A stretch of 64,000 nt of DNA from JADJPO01 sp046330955 (GCA_046330955.1 JAXLRT010000023.1:1-64000); one strand, 5' to 3'; shown: positions 27,416 to 36,384, counted from the stretch's first letter. Notes: generated from the letters alone by a model not told the origin. Numbers and translations: made by a program.

Positions 27416-28337
27416 GCCCGGCGGCCACGATCCGATCGATGATCAGCTGCGCCACCGCGGGCGCGCGCAGGCCGCTGACGACCCTCACCGTTCCCCCGGC
27501 GTCGGGCCGAAAGCTGGTGCGGCCGGGTTCGTCGGACGCGTCGACCGCCGGGTGGACGGTGACCCGCCCCGGCGGGGTGAGGTCGAACAGATCCGGCCGC
27601 AGCACACTCAGGACGGTGACCGGGTCGTGTGGCACGTTCCACTCCGTCTGCCAGAACGCCCACCATTGCTCGATGTCGCGCGCCAGCGCGTACCCCAGGG
27701 GTCCGGCCGCAGCCAGGCGGGCGAGCTCGGCCGCGGCGATCTGCACCTGACGGGTGCACTCCAGACCGGTGATCACGATCGGGATCCCCGAGTCGAACAC
27801 GATCCGTGCGGCGTGGTCGTCGCTGCGGATGTTGTGCTCGGGCGGCGCCCCTGGGTCGAAGGCGCCACCCATGATCCACAGCCCGGCGGCGTCCCGAACG
27901 AATCGTGGGTCGGTCCGGATCGCCTCGGCGATGTTGGTGAGCGGGCCGATCGCGATCACGTGCACCTGCCCCGGGAGCGCGGTCACCGTCTCGATCAGGA
28001 AGGCGACGCCGTCGCGCGAGGCGACCGGTTCGTCGTCCAGCTGGTCGTGCAGCGAGCCCTCGTGCCCGGCCCACCACACCTCGCGGCCGGACGCCGGGGT
28101 GGTGAGCCCGGCGTGGACGCTCAGGCGCCGTCCGGCCAGGGCCGCGTACCGGCTCGTGAGCCGAGCCCGCAACAGGGTGTCGCCGTAGACGGTGCTCACC
28201 CCGAGCAGGTCGACCTCGTCGCTGCCGAGCAGGACGGCGAGCGCCATGGCGTCGTCCACGTCGCTGCCGATGTCGGTGTCGAGTACGACCGAGAGCCGCT
28301 TCGGCGGCTGGTCCACGGATCGCTGGTCTGTGCCCAC
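27405..28337 (-). CDS. Nucleoside hydrolase (inosine-uridine type)
   Basis: A 310-residue N-ribohydrolase that splits ribonucleosides into base and ribose using a calcium ion. The metal-binding signature is DTDIGSDVDDA at residues 20-30; IAIGPLTNIAEAI and GGAFDPGAPPEHNIRSD follow the family. GTG 28337 starts 10 nt after the ABC permease stop, placing it last in a four-gene operon behind a sugar-type importer. That context suggests that the importer brings in nucleosides or ribosides which this enzyme opens. Substrate preference (purine or pyrimidine) is not clear. Confidence 0.92.
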   Translation of the reverse strand: MGTDQRSVDQPPKRLSVVLDTDIGSDVDDAMALAVLLGSDEVDLLGVSTVYGDTLLRARLTSRYAALAGRRLSVHAGLTTPASGREVWWAGHEGSLHDQLDDEPVASRDGVAFLIETVTALPGQVHVIAIGPLTNIAEAIRTDPRFVRDAAGLWIMGGAFDPGAPPEHNIRSDDHAARIVFDSGIPIVITGLECTRQVQIAAAELARLAAAGPLGYALARDIEQWWAFWQTEWNVPHDPVTVLSVLRPDLFDLTPPGRVTVHPAVDASDEPGRTSFRPDAGGTVRVVSGLRAPAVAQLIIDRIVAAGLSG

Positions 28338-28347
28338 GACGGGCTCC

Positions 28348-29214
28348 TCACTTGATGCCGGTGGTGGTCACGGACTGGATGAAATAGCGCTGGAACCCGA
28401 CGATGATCACCAGCGGGATGGCGACCAGGATCATCGAGCCGGCGAACATCAGGCCGTAGTCGACGTTGAACTGGCCCTGCAGGTTCGACAGCGCCACCGG
28501 CCCCACGATGTGCGCGCTGTCGGTGCCCATCAGCAGCGGCCAGACGTAGGCCTGCCACTGGAACAGGAACAGGATCAGCCCCGCCCCGATCAGGGCGGGT
28601 CGGGCCAGCGGCAGGTAGATCCGGCTGAACAGCCCCCACCAGCCGAGTCCGTCGATCCGCCCGGCGTCCACCAGCTCGGTGGGGATCGAGGCGAAGAACT
28701 GGCGCAACAGGAAGACGGCCATGCCGTTGCCCAGCCCGGGCAACACCAGCCCGGTGAAGGTGTTCTGCAACGAGGCCGTACGGAACAGGTCGGCCAACGG
28801 GATCGCGATGGCGTCGAACGGGATCAGGAAGCTCAGGATGACCACCGAGAACACCAGGCCCTGACCGCGAAACGTGATGGCCGACAGGGCGAATGCGGCG
28901 GTCGAACAGATCACCAGGCCGACCACGACAGTGATGCCGCTGATGATCAGCGAGTTGACGATGCCGCGCCCGAGGTCGGTGCCGCCCAGCGCGCTGTAGT
29001 TACGGATATCGGGCGTGAACGTCACGAAGGTTCGCCACGACAGCGGGGAGATGTACCGGAAAGTGTCCGATCCCGGTCGCAGCGAGGTGGTCACGGCCCA
29101 CAGCAACGGCAGCGCGACCAGCGCCCCGACGCCGGCTCCCAACAGCGTAGGCAGGGCGCGCGCCGTCCGATCATGCGCCGTCCGGTCACGCCTGATCGGA
29201 TCACGGGCGGTCAC
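28348..29214 (-). CDS. Carbohydrate ABC transporter permease (MalG type)
   Basis: A 288-residue inner-membrane permease of CUT1 importers with six predicted helices. The EAA loop that contacts the ATPase is seen as ELVDAGRIDGLGWWGLFSRI. GTG 29214 overlaps the upstream permease stop by 4 nt. The cognate ATPase (MsiK/UgpC type) is not in the operon, which is usual in actinobacteria, where one shared ATPase serves many importers. Confidence 0.93.
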   Translation of the reverse strand: MTARDPIRRDRTAHDRTARALPTLLGAGVGALVALPLLWAVTTSLRPGSDTFRYISPLSWRTFVTFTPDIRNYSALGGTDLGRGIVNSLIISGITVVVGLVICSTAAFALSAITFRGQGLVFSVVILSFLIPFDAIAIPLADLFRTASLQNTFTGLVLPGLGNGMAVFLLRQFFASIPTELVDAGRIDGLGWWGLFSRIYLPLARPALIGAGLILFLFQWQAYVWPLLMGTDSAHIVGPVALSNLQGQFNVDYGLMFAGSMILVAIPLVIIVGFQRYFIQSVTTTGIK

Positions 29215-30083
29215 GACTCGCTCCTGAGCATCCGGAACTGGACGGCGACCACGGCCAGGGTCAGCAGCACCAGGATCACCACCTCGGCCTGTGCCCGGTG
29301 CAGATCGCCCAGGGTGTAGGCCCGCGAGTAGATGTCGTACATCAGCAGGTTGGTCGAGCCCTCCGGCCCGCCCTTGGTCAGCAACTGCACGGGGGCGAAC
29401 ACCAGGAAGTTCGAGACGGTGTCCGCGACCAGCACGAAGGCCAGTGGCCGCCGCAGCAAGGGCAAGGTGATCGAGAAGAACTGCCGGACGCCGCCCGCGC
29501 CGTCGAGTTGGGCGGCCTCGTACAGGTCGGTGGGGATCTCGTTGATACCGGCGATCAGGAAGAGCATCCAGTAACCGACCCCGATCCAGCTCAGCAACAC
29601 GATGATCGAGCCGAGGGCCTGATCGGGGGAGGTCAGGAACGGCTGGCGCGCCAGGCCCAGGCTGGCGGCGACCGCGTTGGCCAGCCCGTCGTCCGGGCGC
29701 AGGATCACGTTCCACACCACCGCCGAGACCACCGGTGGTGCCGCGATCGGCAGGATCACCAGCGAGCGCCACAGCCGCGCCCCGGCCACGGCGCGGCGGG
29801 TGTAGAGCACGGCGAGCACCGTGGCCAGGGCGACCTGCAGCGGGTTGACGATCAGGGTGAAGGCCAACGTGACCGCCACCGACTGGCGGAAGTCGGGGTT
29901 GGCCAGCAGCTGCTGGTAGTTCTCCAGCCCGACGAATCGTGAGGTGCCCGAGGCCAGTGAGGTGCGGTAGAGGCTGTCCTTCAGGGCGCTCGCAGCCGGG
30001 AGCAGGCGCAGCATCGTCAGAGCCACGAGCGCCGGGGCCAGGAACAGTGCCGCGGCGAGCCCCCGGCTGCGAGCGGGGGTCAT
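29211..30083 (-). CDS. Carbohydrate ABC transporter permease (MalF type)
   Basis: A 290-residue permease with six predicted membrane helices and the EAA motif DLYEAAQLDGAGGVRQFFSI. It pairs with the MalG-type protein to form the translocation channel. Its start overlaps the solute-binding protein stop by 4 nt (ATGA), so the three transporter genes are translationally coupled. Confidence 0.93.
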   Translation of the reverse strand: MTPARSRGLAAALFLAPALVALTMLRLLPAASALKDSLYRTSLASGTSRFVGLENYQQLLANPDFRQSVAVTLAFTLIVNPLQVALATVLAVLYTRRAVAGARLWRSLVILPIAAPPVVSAVVWNVILRPDDGLANAVAASLGLARQPFLTSPDQALGSIIVLLSWIGVGYWMLFLIAGINEIPTDLYEAAQLDGAGGVRQFFSITLPLLRRPLAFVLVADTVSNFLVFAPVQLLTKGGPEGSTNLLMYDIYSRAYTLGDLHRAQAEVVILVLLTLAVVAVQFRMLRSES

Positions 30084-31409
30084 CGCAGCGGCTTCCAGGC
30101 CTCGTCGAGCTGGGTGGCAGCCTGCTTCAGTCGGGCCACCGGCTCGGAGCCGTTACGGATGTCGGCGAAGGCCTTGTGCAGCACCTCTTCGAACTGCACG
30201 TACCCGACGGACGTCGGCCGGGCCACGGCGGTCTGGGCGACCTCGTGCTCGATCAGGGCCGCCACCCCGGCGCTCTTGGCACCGGCCAGCGCCTCCAGCT
30301 TGGGCAGGTACTGCTTGGCTGCCTCGGTGTTGGCCGGGATGATCGTCTGGGCCTCGGTGCTGGCCAGGTTGCCCGCGGCGTCCAGGGCGGCGAACTCGAT
30401 CAGGGCGCGGGCGGCGTCCTTGTTCTTCGAGGCGGGGTTGATGCCCCACGACCACGAGCCGGTCGGGGTGACCTGCTTGCCCCCGGCGAAGTACGGCATC
30501 GGGGCGATGGACCAGTCGATCTTCGACTTCGCGAAGCCACCGACGTCCCACGGGCCACCGACGAAGAAGGCCAGCTTGCCGTCGTTGAACAGCGGGCTGG
30601 TCTCGAAGCTGCCCACCCCGCGCGGCGACAGCTTGTCGGAGAACAGCTTCCCGTACCACTGCATGGCCTTGTTCCAGCCGTCGGTGGTGACCGCCGGGGT
30701 CAACGCGTCGTCGCCGGTGATGCCCGTGCCGCCGTCGAGCGAGGCCATCAGGGGCTGCAATTGGTAGTAGTACTCGGTCTGTTCCAGCAGCAGGCCCCAC
30801 TGGGTACCGGCGGCCTGGGCCTTCTTGGCCGCCTCGACGGTCTGCTCCCAGGTCCAGCGCTGAGCCGGGTCGGTCGAAGGCGGGGTGATGCCGGCCTTGG
30901 CCAGGGCGGTCTTGTTCACGAACATCAGCTGGGTGGAGTTCCAGATCGGCAGCGCCCAGAGCTTGTCGCGGAACAGGTTCACCTCGTACTGCGCCGGCGA
31001 GGTGGCGGCCTTGGTCTTGTCCTTCAGGTCCGACAGGTCCTCGAGGAAGCCCTTGGCGGCCAGTTGGGCCACGCGGGGCTGGTCGACCGTGTAGACGTCG
31101 ACGGTCGTGTCCTTGGCGCCGACGCGGGACTCGATGGTGCTGTTGAGCTGGTCGAACGGCACCTGGGTGTATTTGACGGTGTAGGTGGGGTACTTGGCCT
31201 CGAACGCGGTGATGAGCGGGGCGAAGGTCTTCGGGTCCTCCGGCCCGAGCAGGCCGATGGTGGCCGGCGCGGCGGGTCCCGACGAGGCCGGCGCGGCCGA
31301 GGTCGAGCCGGACGGCGTGGTTCCGCCGCCGGAGCAGGCGGTCGAGGTGAGGAGCAGAGCGGCGGCAACCAGAGTGGTGCCCGCCCGGGCCATGCTTCGT
31401 GGGCTCATG
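30080..31409 (-). CDS. Extracellular solute-binding lipoprotein (sugar/nucleoside type)
   Basis: A 442-residue binding protein of the family 1 type. The signal peptide ends in a lipobox (LLLTSTAC), so the mature protein is membrane-anchored through a diacylated cysteine about residue 26. A Thr/Ser/Pro linker precedes two lobes rich in conserved Trp (ALPIWNSTQLMFVNK, PTGSWSWGINPASKNKD). ATG 31409 gives a proper signal peptide; the frame extends 12 codons further upstream without one. It is first in the operon and lies behind a LacI double operator. Confidence 0.93.
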
Positions 31410-31511
31410 AGCCATTGCCTTTCGTGATGGCTGCAGATCGTGACCATGTCTGACGTGATGTCCCGTTTGGTGGGCTGCAGCGCGGGGGTCGACCCTGCGG
31501 GAGGAGCTAGG

Positions 31512-31542
31512 AATCTAAGCGCTTAGACTAAGCGCTTAGATT
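31512..31542. promoter_or_regulatory. Double LacI-family operator
   Basis: CTAAGCGCTTAG occurs twice (31515-31526 and 31528-31539), separated by one base. Together with flanks, 31512-31526 and 31528-31542 form a perfect 15-bp-arm dyad around A31527. Each half is a palindrome with the central CG typical of LacI-family sites. It sits between the importer operon and the divergent LacI gene. Confidence 0.85.
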
Positions 31543-31630
31543 GTAGGATTGCAACGACCGTTACCGAACCGAGACAGCCTCGGTGCCCAGCACATGGTGA
31601 GGCCGGGACAGTCCGGGGGAGAGTGGGAAC

Positions 31631-32635
31631 GTGGCCACAGCACGCGACGTCGCGCGACTCGCCGGTACCTCGACAGCAGTTGTCTCCTACGTCTTCAACG
31701 ACGGCCCGCGTCCGGTGGCTGCCGCCACGCGGGAGCGGGTGCTGGCGGCCGCCGCCGAGCTCGGCTACCTGCCGAATGCGCTGGCCCGCTCATTGAGTGC
31801 GGGCCGAACCCACTCGCTCGGCCTGATCGTCCCGGACATCTGCAACCCCTACTTCGCCGAACTTGCCCGGGCCATCGAGGACGTCGCGGCGGCCTCCGGC
31901 AATCTGTTGCTCATCGCCGACTCGGCCCTGTCACCCGAGCAGGAGGCGCGCCATCGGCGTTCGCTCATCGAGCGGCAGGTGGACGGCGCGGTGGTGATCT
32001 CGGTGAGCGACACCCCCGACTTCGCCGAGTTCGTGGCCGCGTCGACCCCGGTGGTGGTGCTGCACCCGATCGCGGCGCGGCAGGCGGCGTCCTCGTTGAC
32101 CATCGACTTCGTGCGAGCAGCCGAGTACGCCACCCGGCATCTGCTCGAGCACGGCTACGACAGCCTCGCGTTGCTCATCGGCCCGACCGACTCGGTGGGC
32201 GCGGGGGAGCACCGGGTGGGCTTCCGTCGGGCTCTGGGTGCCCACCCACAGGTGAGCGCCGCCGAGTGGCGATCGCCGATCTCGCGGTTCGCCGCCGCGC
32301 AGGAGGCGCAACGGCAGCTGTCGGCGGCCACGCGCCCGCGGGCGATCTACTGCTCGACCGATGAGCAGGCGTTCGGAGTGTTGTTCGCTGCGCACTGCCT
32401 GGGGCTGCGGGTGCCCGAGGATCTGGCCGTGGTGGGCTTCGACGGTACCGAGAACTGCCAGGTCTCGATTCCGGCACTCACCACGGTGCACCAGCCGCGG
32501 CGCGCCTATGCCGAGCGAGCTGTGCAGCTCCTGGTGGAACACCAGCCCGGTGATGACCCGGTGCACGAGATGCTCGAGTGGGAATTCGTCATTCGCCACT
32601 CGTGCGGCTGCCCAACTGCTGTGTCAGGGACCTAG
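31631..32635 (+). CDS. LacI-family transcriptional regulator
   Basis: A 334-residue repressor: an N-terminal helix-turn-helix and hinge (ATARDVARLAGTSTAVVSYV, then LGYLPNALARSLSAGRT) followed by a periplasmic-binding-like effector domain (residues about 60-325; GLIVPDICNPYFAELA, VVGFDGTENCQVSIPALTTV). It very likely binds the double operator 90 bp upstream, controlling itself and the divergent importer/nucleoside hydrolase operon, with a sugar or nucleoside as inducer. It ends in an unusual Cys-containing tail (HSCGCPTA). GTG 31631 starts the HTH directly. Confidence 0.94.
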   Translation: MATARDVARLAGTSTAVVSYVFNDGPRPVAAATRERVLAAAAELGYLPNALARSLSAGRTHSLGLIVPDICNPYFAELARAIEDVAAASGNLLLIADSALSPEQEARHRRSLIERQVDGAVVISVSDTPDFAEFVAASTPVVVLHPIAARQAASSLTIDFVRAAEYATRHLLEHGYDSLALLIGPTDSVGAGEHRVGFRRALGAHPQVSAAEWRSPISRFAAAQEAQRQLSAATRPRAIYCSTDEQAFGVLFAAHCLGLRVPEDLAVVGFDGTENCQVSIPALTTVHQPRRAYAERAVQLLVEHQPGDDPVHEMLEWEFVIRHSCGCPTAVSGT

Positions 32636-32668
32636 CCTGGGCGGAATGTGACGGCGCGAGGAGGGGCC

Positions 32669-33064
32669 ATGCCGATGCCGCTGGGGATCACATGGTTCAA
32701 CCGACGATTCCTCAACCCGGTGATGCTGAAGCTCGTCGGGCTGGCGTCGCTGGTCGACCTCGAACACGTGGGTCGGGTGTCGGGCAGGGTGCTGCACACC
32801 CCGCTGATGGCCTTCCGGGACGGCGACGAGGTCACCGTGGCGCTGACCTACGGCTCCGAGGTGCAGTGGTTGAAGAACGTGCGGGCGGCGGGCGGGGCGC
32901 GGATGCGTTTCGGGCGGGACGTCGTCCAGCTGGGACCGCCTCGCGTGCTGGATGCCGAGACCGGTCTGGCGAGGGTGTCTCAGCCGCAGCGGAGTCTGCT
33001 GCGCTGGCCGATCCAGTGCCACGAGTTCGTCGCGCTGCCGGTGCTGCCGGACGATCCACGATGA
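32669..33064 (+). CDS. Deazaflavin-dependent nitroreductase-like protein (DUF385)
   Basis: A 131-residue split-barrel protein of the F420-dependent nitroreductase/DUF385 family. Family features are the N-terminal FNRRFLNPVMLKL, LEHVGRVSGRVLHTPL and VQWLKNVRAAGGARM. Members use F420H2 or bind quinones or lipids; the substrate is unknown. ATG 32669 is chosen because AGGAGGGG precedes it; GTG 32648 is an alternative start. The stop overlaps the next start (ATGA). Confidence 0.82.
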   Translation: MPMPLGITWFNRRFLNPVMLKLVGLASLVDLEHVGRVSGRVLHTPLMAFRDGDEVTVALTYGSEVQWLKNVRAAGGARMRFGRDVVQLGPPRVLDAETGLARVSQPQRSLLRWPIQCHEFVALPVLPDDPR

Positions 33065-33621
33065 CTCCGGCCGATTCCGGGGGGCAGGTCGAGACGCCGG
33101 AGCCGGTCCGGGAATCGGCTCTGCTGGTGGTGATCGGCGAGGCGGAGCGGGCTGTCGGCCCGCTGCGGGCCCGGCTGGACGACGCCGCCGGGCTGCAGAT
33201 TCCCGCGCACGTCACCGTGTTGTGGCCGTTCTTGCCGGCAGACGCGATCGACCAGCCGGTTCTGGATCGCCTCGCGGGGATCTTCGCGGATTGCGCGTCC
33301 TTCGACGTGCGCTTCGAGCGCACGGCGTGGTTCGGCGACACGGTGCTCTGGCTCGCCCCGCAGCCTCGAGAGCCATTCGTCGAGCTGACGCGAGCCGTGT
33401 GGGACGCCTACCCGCAGTGCCCGCCCTACCGCGGTCGTCACGCGGGGGAGCACCCCCACCTGACCATCGGGGATCGCCGGCCGCTGGCGGAGCTGGTGCA
33501 GGCCGAGCGAACGGTGATGCCACTGCTCCCGATCTCGGCGCGGGTCGAACAGGTGACCTTGATGACGCAGGAGGCCACGCAGGGCAGCTGGGCGGTGAGG
33601 ACCACCTTCCCGTTGGGGTGA
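33061..33621 (+). CDS. 2'-5' RNA ligase (LigT-like phosphoesterase) family protein
   Basis: A 186-residue member of the 2H phosphoesterase superfamily. Both catalytic motifs are present: HVTVLWPF (about residue 58) and HLTIGD (about 138). Family members act on 2',3'-cyclic phosphates or 2'-5' linkages in RNA. ATG 33061 overlaps the preceding stop by 4 nt, so it is coupled to the DUF385 gene, but no functional link is known. Confidence 0.85.
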   Translation: MTPADSGGQVETPEPVRESALLVVIGEAERAVGPLRARLDDAAGLQIPAHVTVLWPFLPADAIDQPVLDRLAGIFADCASFDVRFERTAWFGDTVLWLAPQPREPFVELTRAVWDAYPQCPPYRGRHAGEHPHLTIGDRRPLAELVQAERTVMPLLPISARVEQVTLMTQEATQGSWAVRTTFPLG

Positions 33622-33633
33622 AGAATCGCCCTC

Positions 33634-34436
33634 ATGATGATTCGACCCGCCACCCTCGCGGCGATCGCACGCGGCGAGGTGGACCTGGCCTTTCGGCGGT
33701 GGGACCGGCCGCGGGTGGTGGTCGGCACCCGGATGCGCACCGCGGTCGGCGTCCTCGAGGTGACCTCGGTCGACCGGGTCGCGCCGAGCCGGATCACGGC
33801 CGCCGAGGCGCGACGCGCGGGTGAGGCTTCACTGGCGGCGTTGCGAAAAGCCTTGGAGGCCAAGGCGGATCGGCAGGTCTTCCGGGTGGGGTTACGGTTC
33901 GGCGGTGAGGATCCGCGCGCGCGGCGCTGCGCCGCAGCGTGCCATCGGCCGAGGAGATCGCCGAGATCCGCCGGCGCCTCGACCGGTTGGACCGGGCCTC
34001 GGCCATCGGTCCGTGGACGGCGGCCACGCTGGCGGCGATCGATGCCTCGCCGGGGGTGCGGGCGCCGGACCTGGCGGCCGGCTTCGGGCGCGATACCCCC
34101 AGCTTCAAGCGCGACGTCCGCAAGTTGAAGGAGCTCGGGCTGACCGAGTCGCTCGACATCGGGTACCGGCTCTCGGCGCGCGGGATCGCCGTGGTGGACG
34201 GCGGCGGGCCGGCACGTGATCGGCCGGAGCCGCCGTCCGGCACCTCGCTGCCCCGGATCGGTGCCCCGGCGAGCCGCGCGCTGACCGCTGCCGGGTTCAC
34301 GACGCTCGAGAGCCTGGACGGCGTGAAGGTGGCGGAGTTGCTCGCGCTGCACGGTGTCGGGCCGATCGCGATCGAGCGGCTGCGCCCGGCCTTGGCCGCC
34401 GCTCGGACTCGCCTTTGCGGGGGAGTGAGGGCGTAG
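33634..34436 (+). pseudogene. Frameshifted ASCH/helix-hairpin-helix-like gene
   Basis: Two open frames form one conserved-looking protein. The first (from ATG 33634) has an ASCH-like N-terminus (LAFRRWDRPRVVVGTRMRTA) that reads to about 33918 and then turns to Arg-rich nonsense. The second begins in another frame at about 33918-33939 (RRSVPSAEEIAEIRRRLDRL), has a winged-helix-like part (FKRDVRKLKELGLTESLD) and ends with a helix-hairpin-helix-like LHGVGPIAIERLRP. Removing two bases from the CG run at 33916-33926 restores one frame. Either a true mutation or a sequencing error in the repeat explains it. Internal GTG 33939 could still allow the second half to be made. Confidence 0.65.
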
Positions 34437-34452
34437 CTGGCACACTCGATCG

Positions 34453-35031
34453 ATGCGCGTGCCCGTCGTCCCGTATGACCCGGCGTGGGTCGAGGCGTTC
34501 GAGCGCATCCGTTCCGAGGTGCTCTCGGCGCTGGGTGAGGTCGCGGTCGATGCTGTCGAGCACGTGGGCAGCACGGCGGTGGTGGGATTGGTTGCCAAAC
34601 CGGTGATCGATGTGGACGTCGTCGTCCCGGAGCATCAGGTCGAGGCGGCGATCGTGGCCCTGGGCGCCATCGGGTATCGGCATCGTGGTGAGCTGGGCAT
34701 TCCCGACCGCCACGCGTTCAGGGCGCCCGCGGGTGGGCCGGCGCGGCATGTCTACGTTTGCGTCGCCGGGTCACTGGCGCTGCGCAACCACCTGGCGGTG
34801 CGGGACACCTTGCGCCGCGACGCTGGCTTGCGAGCCGAGTATGCCGCCGTGAAATGCGCTCTGGCAGAACGGGATCTCGACTCCATGGACGAGTACCTCG
34901 CCGGCAAGAACGCCGTCCTGCACAAGATCCTGGACGCTGCCGGGTTGGCGTCGGACGAGATCGGGGCGATTGCCGCGGTGAACCCGGCCGAGTGGGTCTG
35001 GAAGAGGCGGCAGGGTGACTATGCGACCTGA
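34453..35031 (+). CDS. GrpB-family nucleotidyltransferase-like protein
   Basis: A 192-residue protein of the GrpB/UPF0157 family, distant relatives of nucleotidyltransferases. Hallmarks are VPYDPAWVEAFERIRSE, the active-site-like EHVGSTAVVGLVAKPVID-VDVVV strand, and the C-terminal AVLHKIL helix. The substrate is unknown; some relatives add nucleotides to CoA-like or small molecules. The 3' end overlaps the convergent DUF3224 gene by 13 bp. Confidence 0.88.
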   Translation: MRVPVVPYDPAWVEAFERIRSEVLSALGEVAVDAVEHVGSTAVVGLVAKPVIDVDVVVPEHQVEAAIVALGAIGYRHRGELGIPDRHAFRAPAGGPARHVYVCVAGSLALRNHLAVRDTLRRDAGLRAEYAAVKCALAERDLDSMDEYLAGKNAVLHKILDAAGLASDEIGAIAAVNPAEWVWKRRQGDYAT

Positions 35032-35429
35032 CCGAGGTCGTAGTTCAACGTGACGCGATGCGTCCCGGCGTCGATCACCAGGTCGATGGCGCCGGTGATG
35101 CCCGTCAGCTCAGCGGTTCCCGAGCCAGGCACCAGCTCGTACCGCAGCTCGTAGTCGCCCTGGTTCATGGTCCCGAACTGGTGCAGGGCCACCTGGCCAG
35201 GGCGCCCGTCGATGGTGCCGTCGAACACCTCGAGGGCGACGTAGCCGGCGTTGCCGGTCTGCGGGTCACCCGCCGAGAGCATGACGCCGCGACTGCCGCC
35301 CTGCATGCCGCCCGACCAGGTCTTGGTGAAGTCGAACCGGCCGGTGGACTCGAGCAGGCCATCGCCGGGCACCAGGTCGATCGAGAACTCGGCGGTGGTC
35401 TGGTGGCTCGAGGCGCTCTCGGAGGTCAT
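35019..35429 (-). CDS. DUF3224 domain-containing protein
   Basis: A 136-residue, beta-rich cytoplasmic protein of the DUF3224 family, which has an allene-oxide-cyclase-like barrel. Typical patterns are FDFTKTWSGGMQGGSRGVML, YVALEVFDGTIDG and HQFGTMN. No catalytic function is established. ATG at 35429 is consistent with the family length. Confidence 0.87.
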   Translation of the reverse strand: MTSESASSHQTTAEFSIDLVPGDGLLESTGRFDFTKTWSGGMQGGSRGVMLSAGDPQTGNAGYVALEVFDGTIDGRPGQVALHQFGTMNQGDYELRYELVPGSGTAELTGITGAIDLVIDAGTHRVTLNYDLGQVA

Positions 35430-35449
35430 GATCGAACCCTAACCGGCGT

Positions 35450-35950
35450 TCACAACCGCAGCTTGAACCCCTCGTGCGAGGCAGTGAATCCGAGGCCGGT
35501 GTAGAGCCGGTGGGAGTCGGTGCGGGACTTGTCGCTGGTGAGCTGTACCAACGCACATCCACGGTGACGCGCCTCGTCGATGGCCCACGAGAGCAGGGCG
35601 TTGCCGACGCCATGCCCGCGGAGCTGCTCGTGCACCCGCACGGCCTCGATCTGGGCGCGCAGGGCACCGCGACGAGCCAAGCCGGGGATCAGGGAGAGTT
35701 GCAGCGTCCCGATGATGCGACCTTCGTGTTCGGCCACCACCAGCGTCTCGCCGGCATCGGTGTCGATGGCCCGGAACGCCGTCAGGTAGCCCGCCTGATC
35801 GGCCTCGCTGCGGACGCCGTCGCGGTGGGTGCCGAGCTGGTCGGCGGCGATCAGGTCGACGATCGCCGGGACGTCGTCCGCCCGCGCCCGCCTCACGGTC
35901 GCCGCGAGGACGCCGACCGCGAAGCTGTGGGGGAGTGGCACGACCGCCAT
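35450..35950 (-). CDS. GNAT-family N-acetyltransferase
   Basis: A 166-residue acetyltransferase. The acetyl-CoA pyrophosphate loop is EQLRGHGVGNALLSWA (Q/RxxGxG/A), preceded by the beta-4 strand IEAVRVHE and followed by SDKSRTDSHRLYTGLGFTAS. The substrate is unknown. It is one of three apparently intact GNAT genes in 7 kb, beside two broken ones. Confidence 0.88.
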   Translation of the reverse strand: MAVVPLPHSFAVGVLAATVRRARADDVPAIVDLIAADQLGTHRDGVRSEADQAGYLTAFRAIDTDAGETLVVAEHEGRIIGTLQLSLIPGLARRGALRAQIEAVRVHEQLRGHGVGNALLSWAIDEARHRGCALVQLTSDKSRTDSHRLYTGLGFTASHEGFKLRL

Positions 35951-35971
35951 CGTCGTCGCTCGCGCCGTTAT

Positions 35972-36011
35972 CGGGTGCCAAACGCGGTCTATACACCGCG
36001 TTTGGCACCCG
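35972..36011 (-). terminator. 17-bp perfect palindrome
   Basis: Arms 35972-35988 and 35995-36011 pair perfectly around a 6-nt loop (CTATAC). It starts 5 bp past the stop of the chimeric remnant at 36016, so it could be its terminator. It is also one of several intergenic palindromes in the window. Confidence 0.6.
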
Positions 36012-36015
36012 CGAG

Positions 36016-36381
36016 TCAGAGTCGGTCAGGCCCGGGCGGCAGATCTCGGCGCATGCAGACGCGTGGCCACCGGTCCAGGCCATGAGCTACCTCGTGCTCG
36101 CGAATCGCCTGCAATCCAGGGCCGCAGGCGGCGTCGTCCACGATGCGAAAGCCGCAGTTGCGGGCGTAGTAGGGCGCATTCCACGGGACATCTCGGAAGG
36201 TGGTGAGCGTCAGCGCTGAGATCCCCCGGGCCGCTGCCTCCGCGGCGGCCCACTCGTCGGTGCTGTTCGTGGCGTTCGAGCGCCTCGTGCAGCGCCTCAC
36301 GCATGGCCTCCGTGGCCGACGTCCCGCGCTGTGCGGCCAGGATCCTGGCCAACGTCGCACCTCGGGGTCCTTGATGCTCAT
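36016..36381 (-). pseudogene. Broken antitoxin fused to a truncated GNAT
   Basis: The frame opens as a VapB/Rv0623-type antitoxin (MSIKDPEVRR). After one lost base (near 36352) the rest of the antitoxin continues in another frame (ARILAAQRGTSATEAMREAL). From about 36260 down to the stop, the original frame encodes a GNAT C-terminus (FRDVPWNAPYYARNCGF, HGLDRWPRVCMRRDL) with no acetyl-CoA-binding half. It is therefore the junction of two gene fragments. A 121-residue product could be translated but would have neither function. Confidence 0.6.
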
Positions 36382-36384
36382 GGC

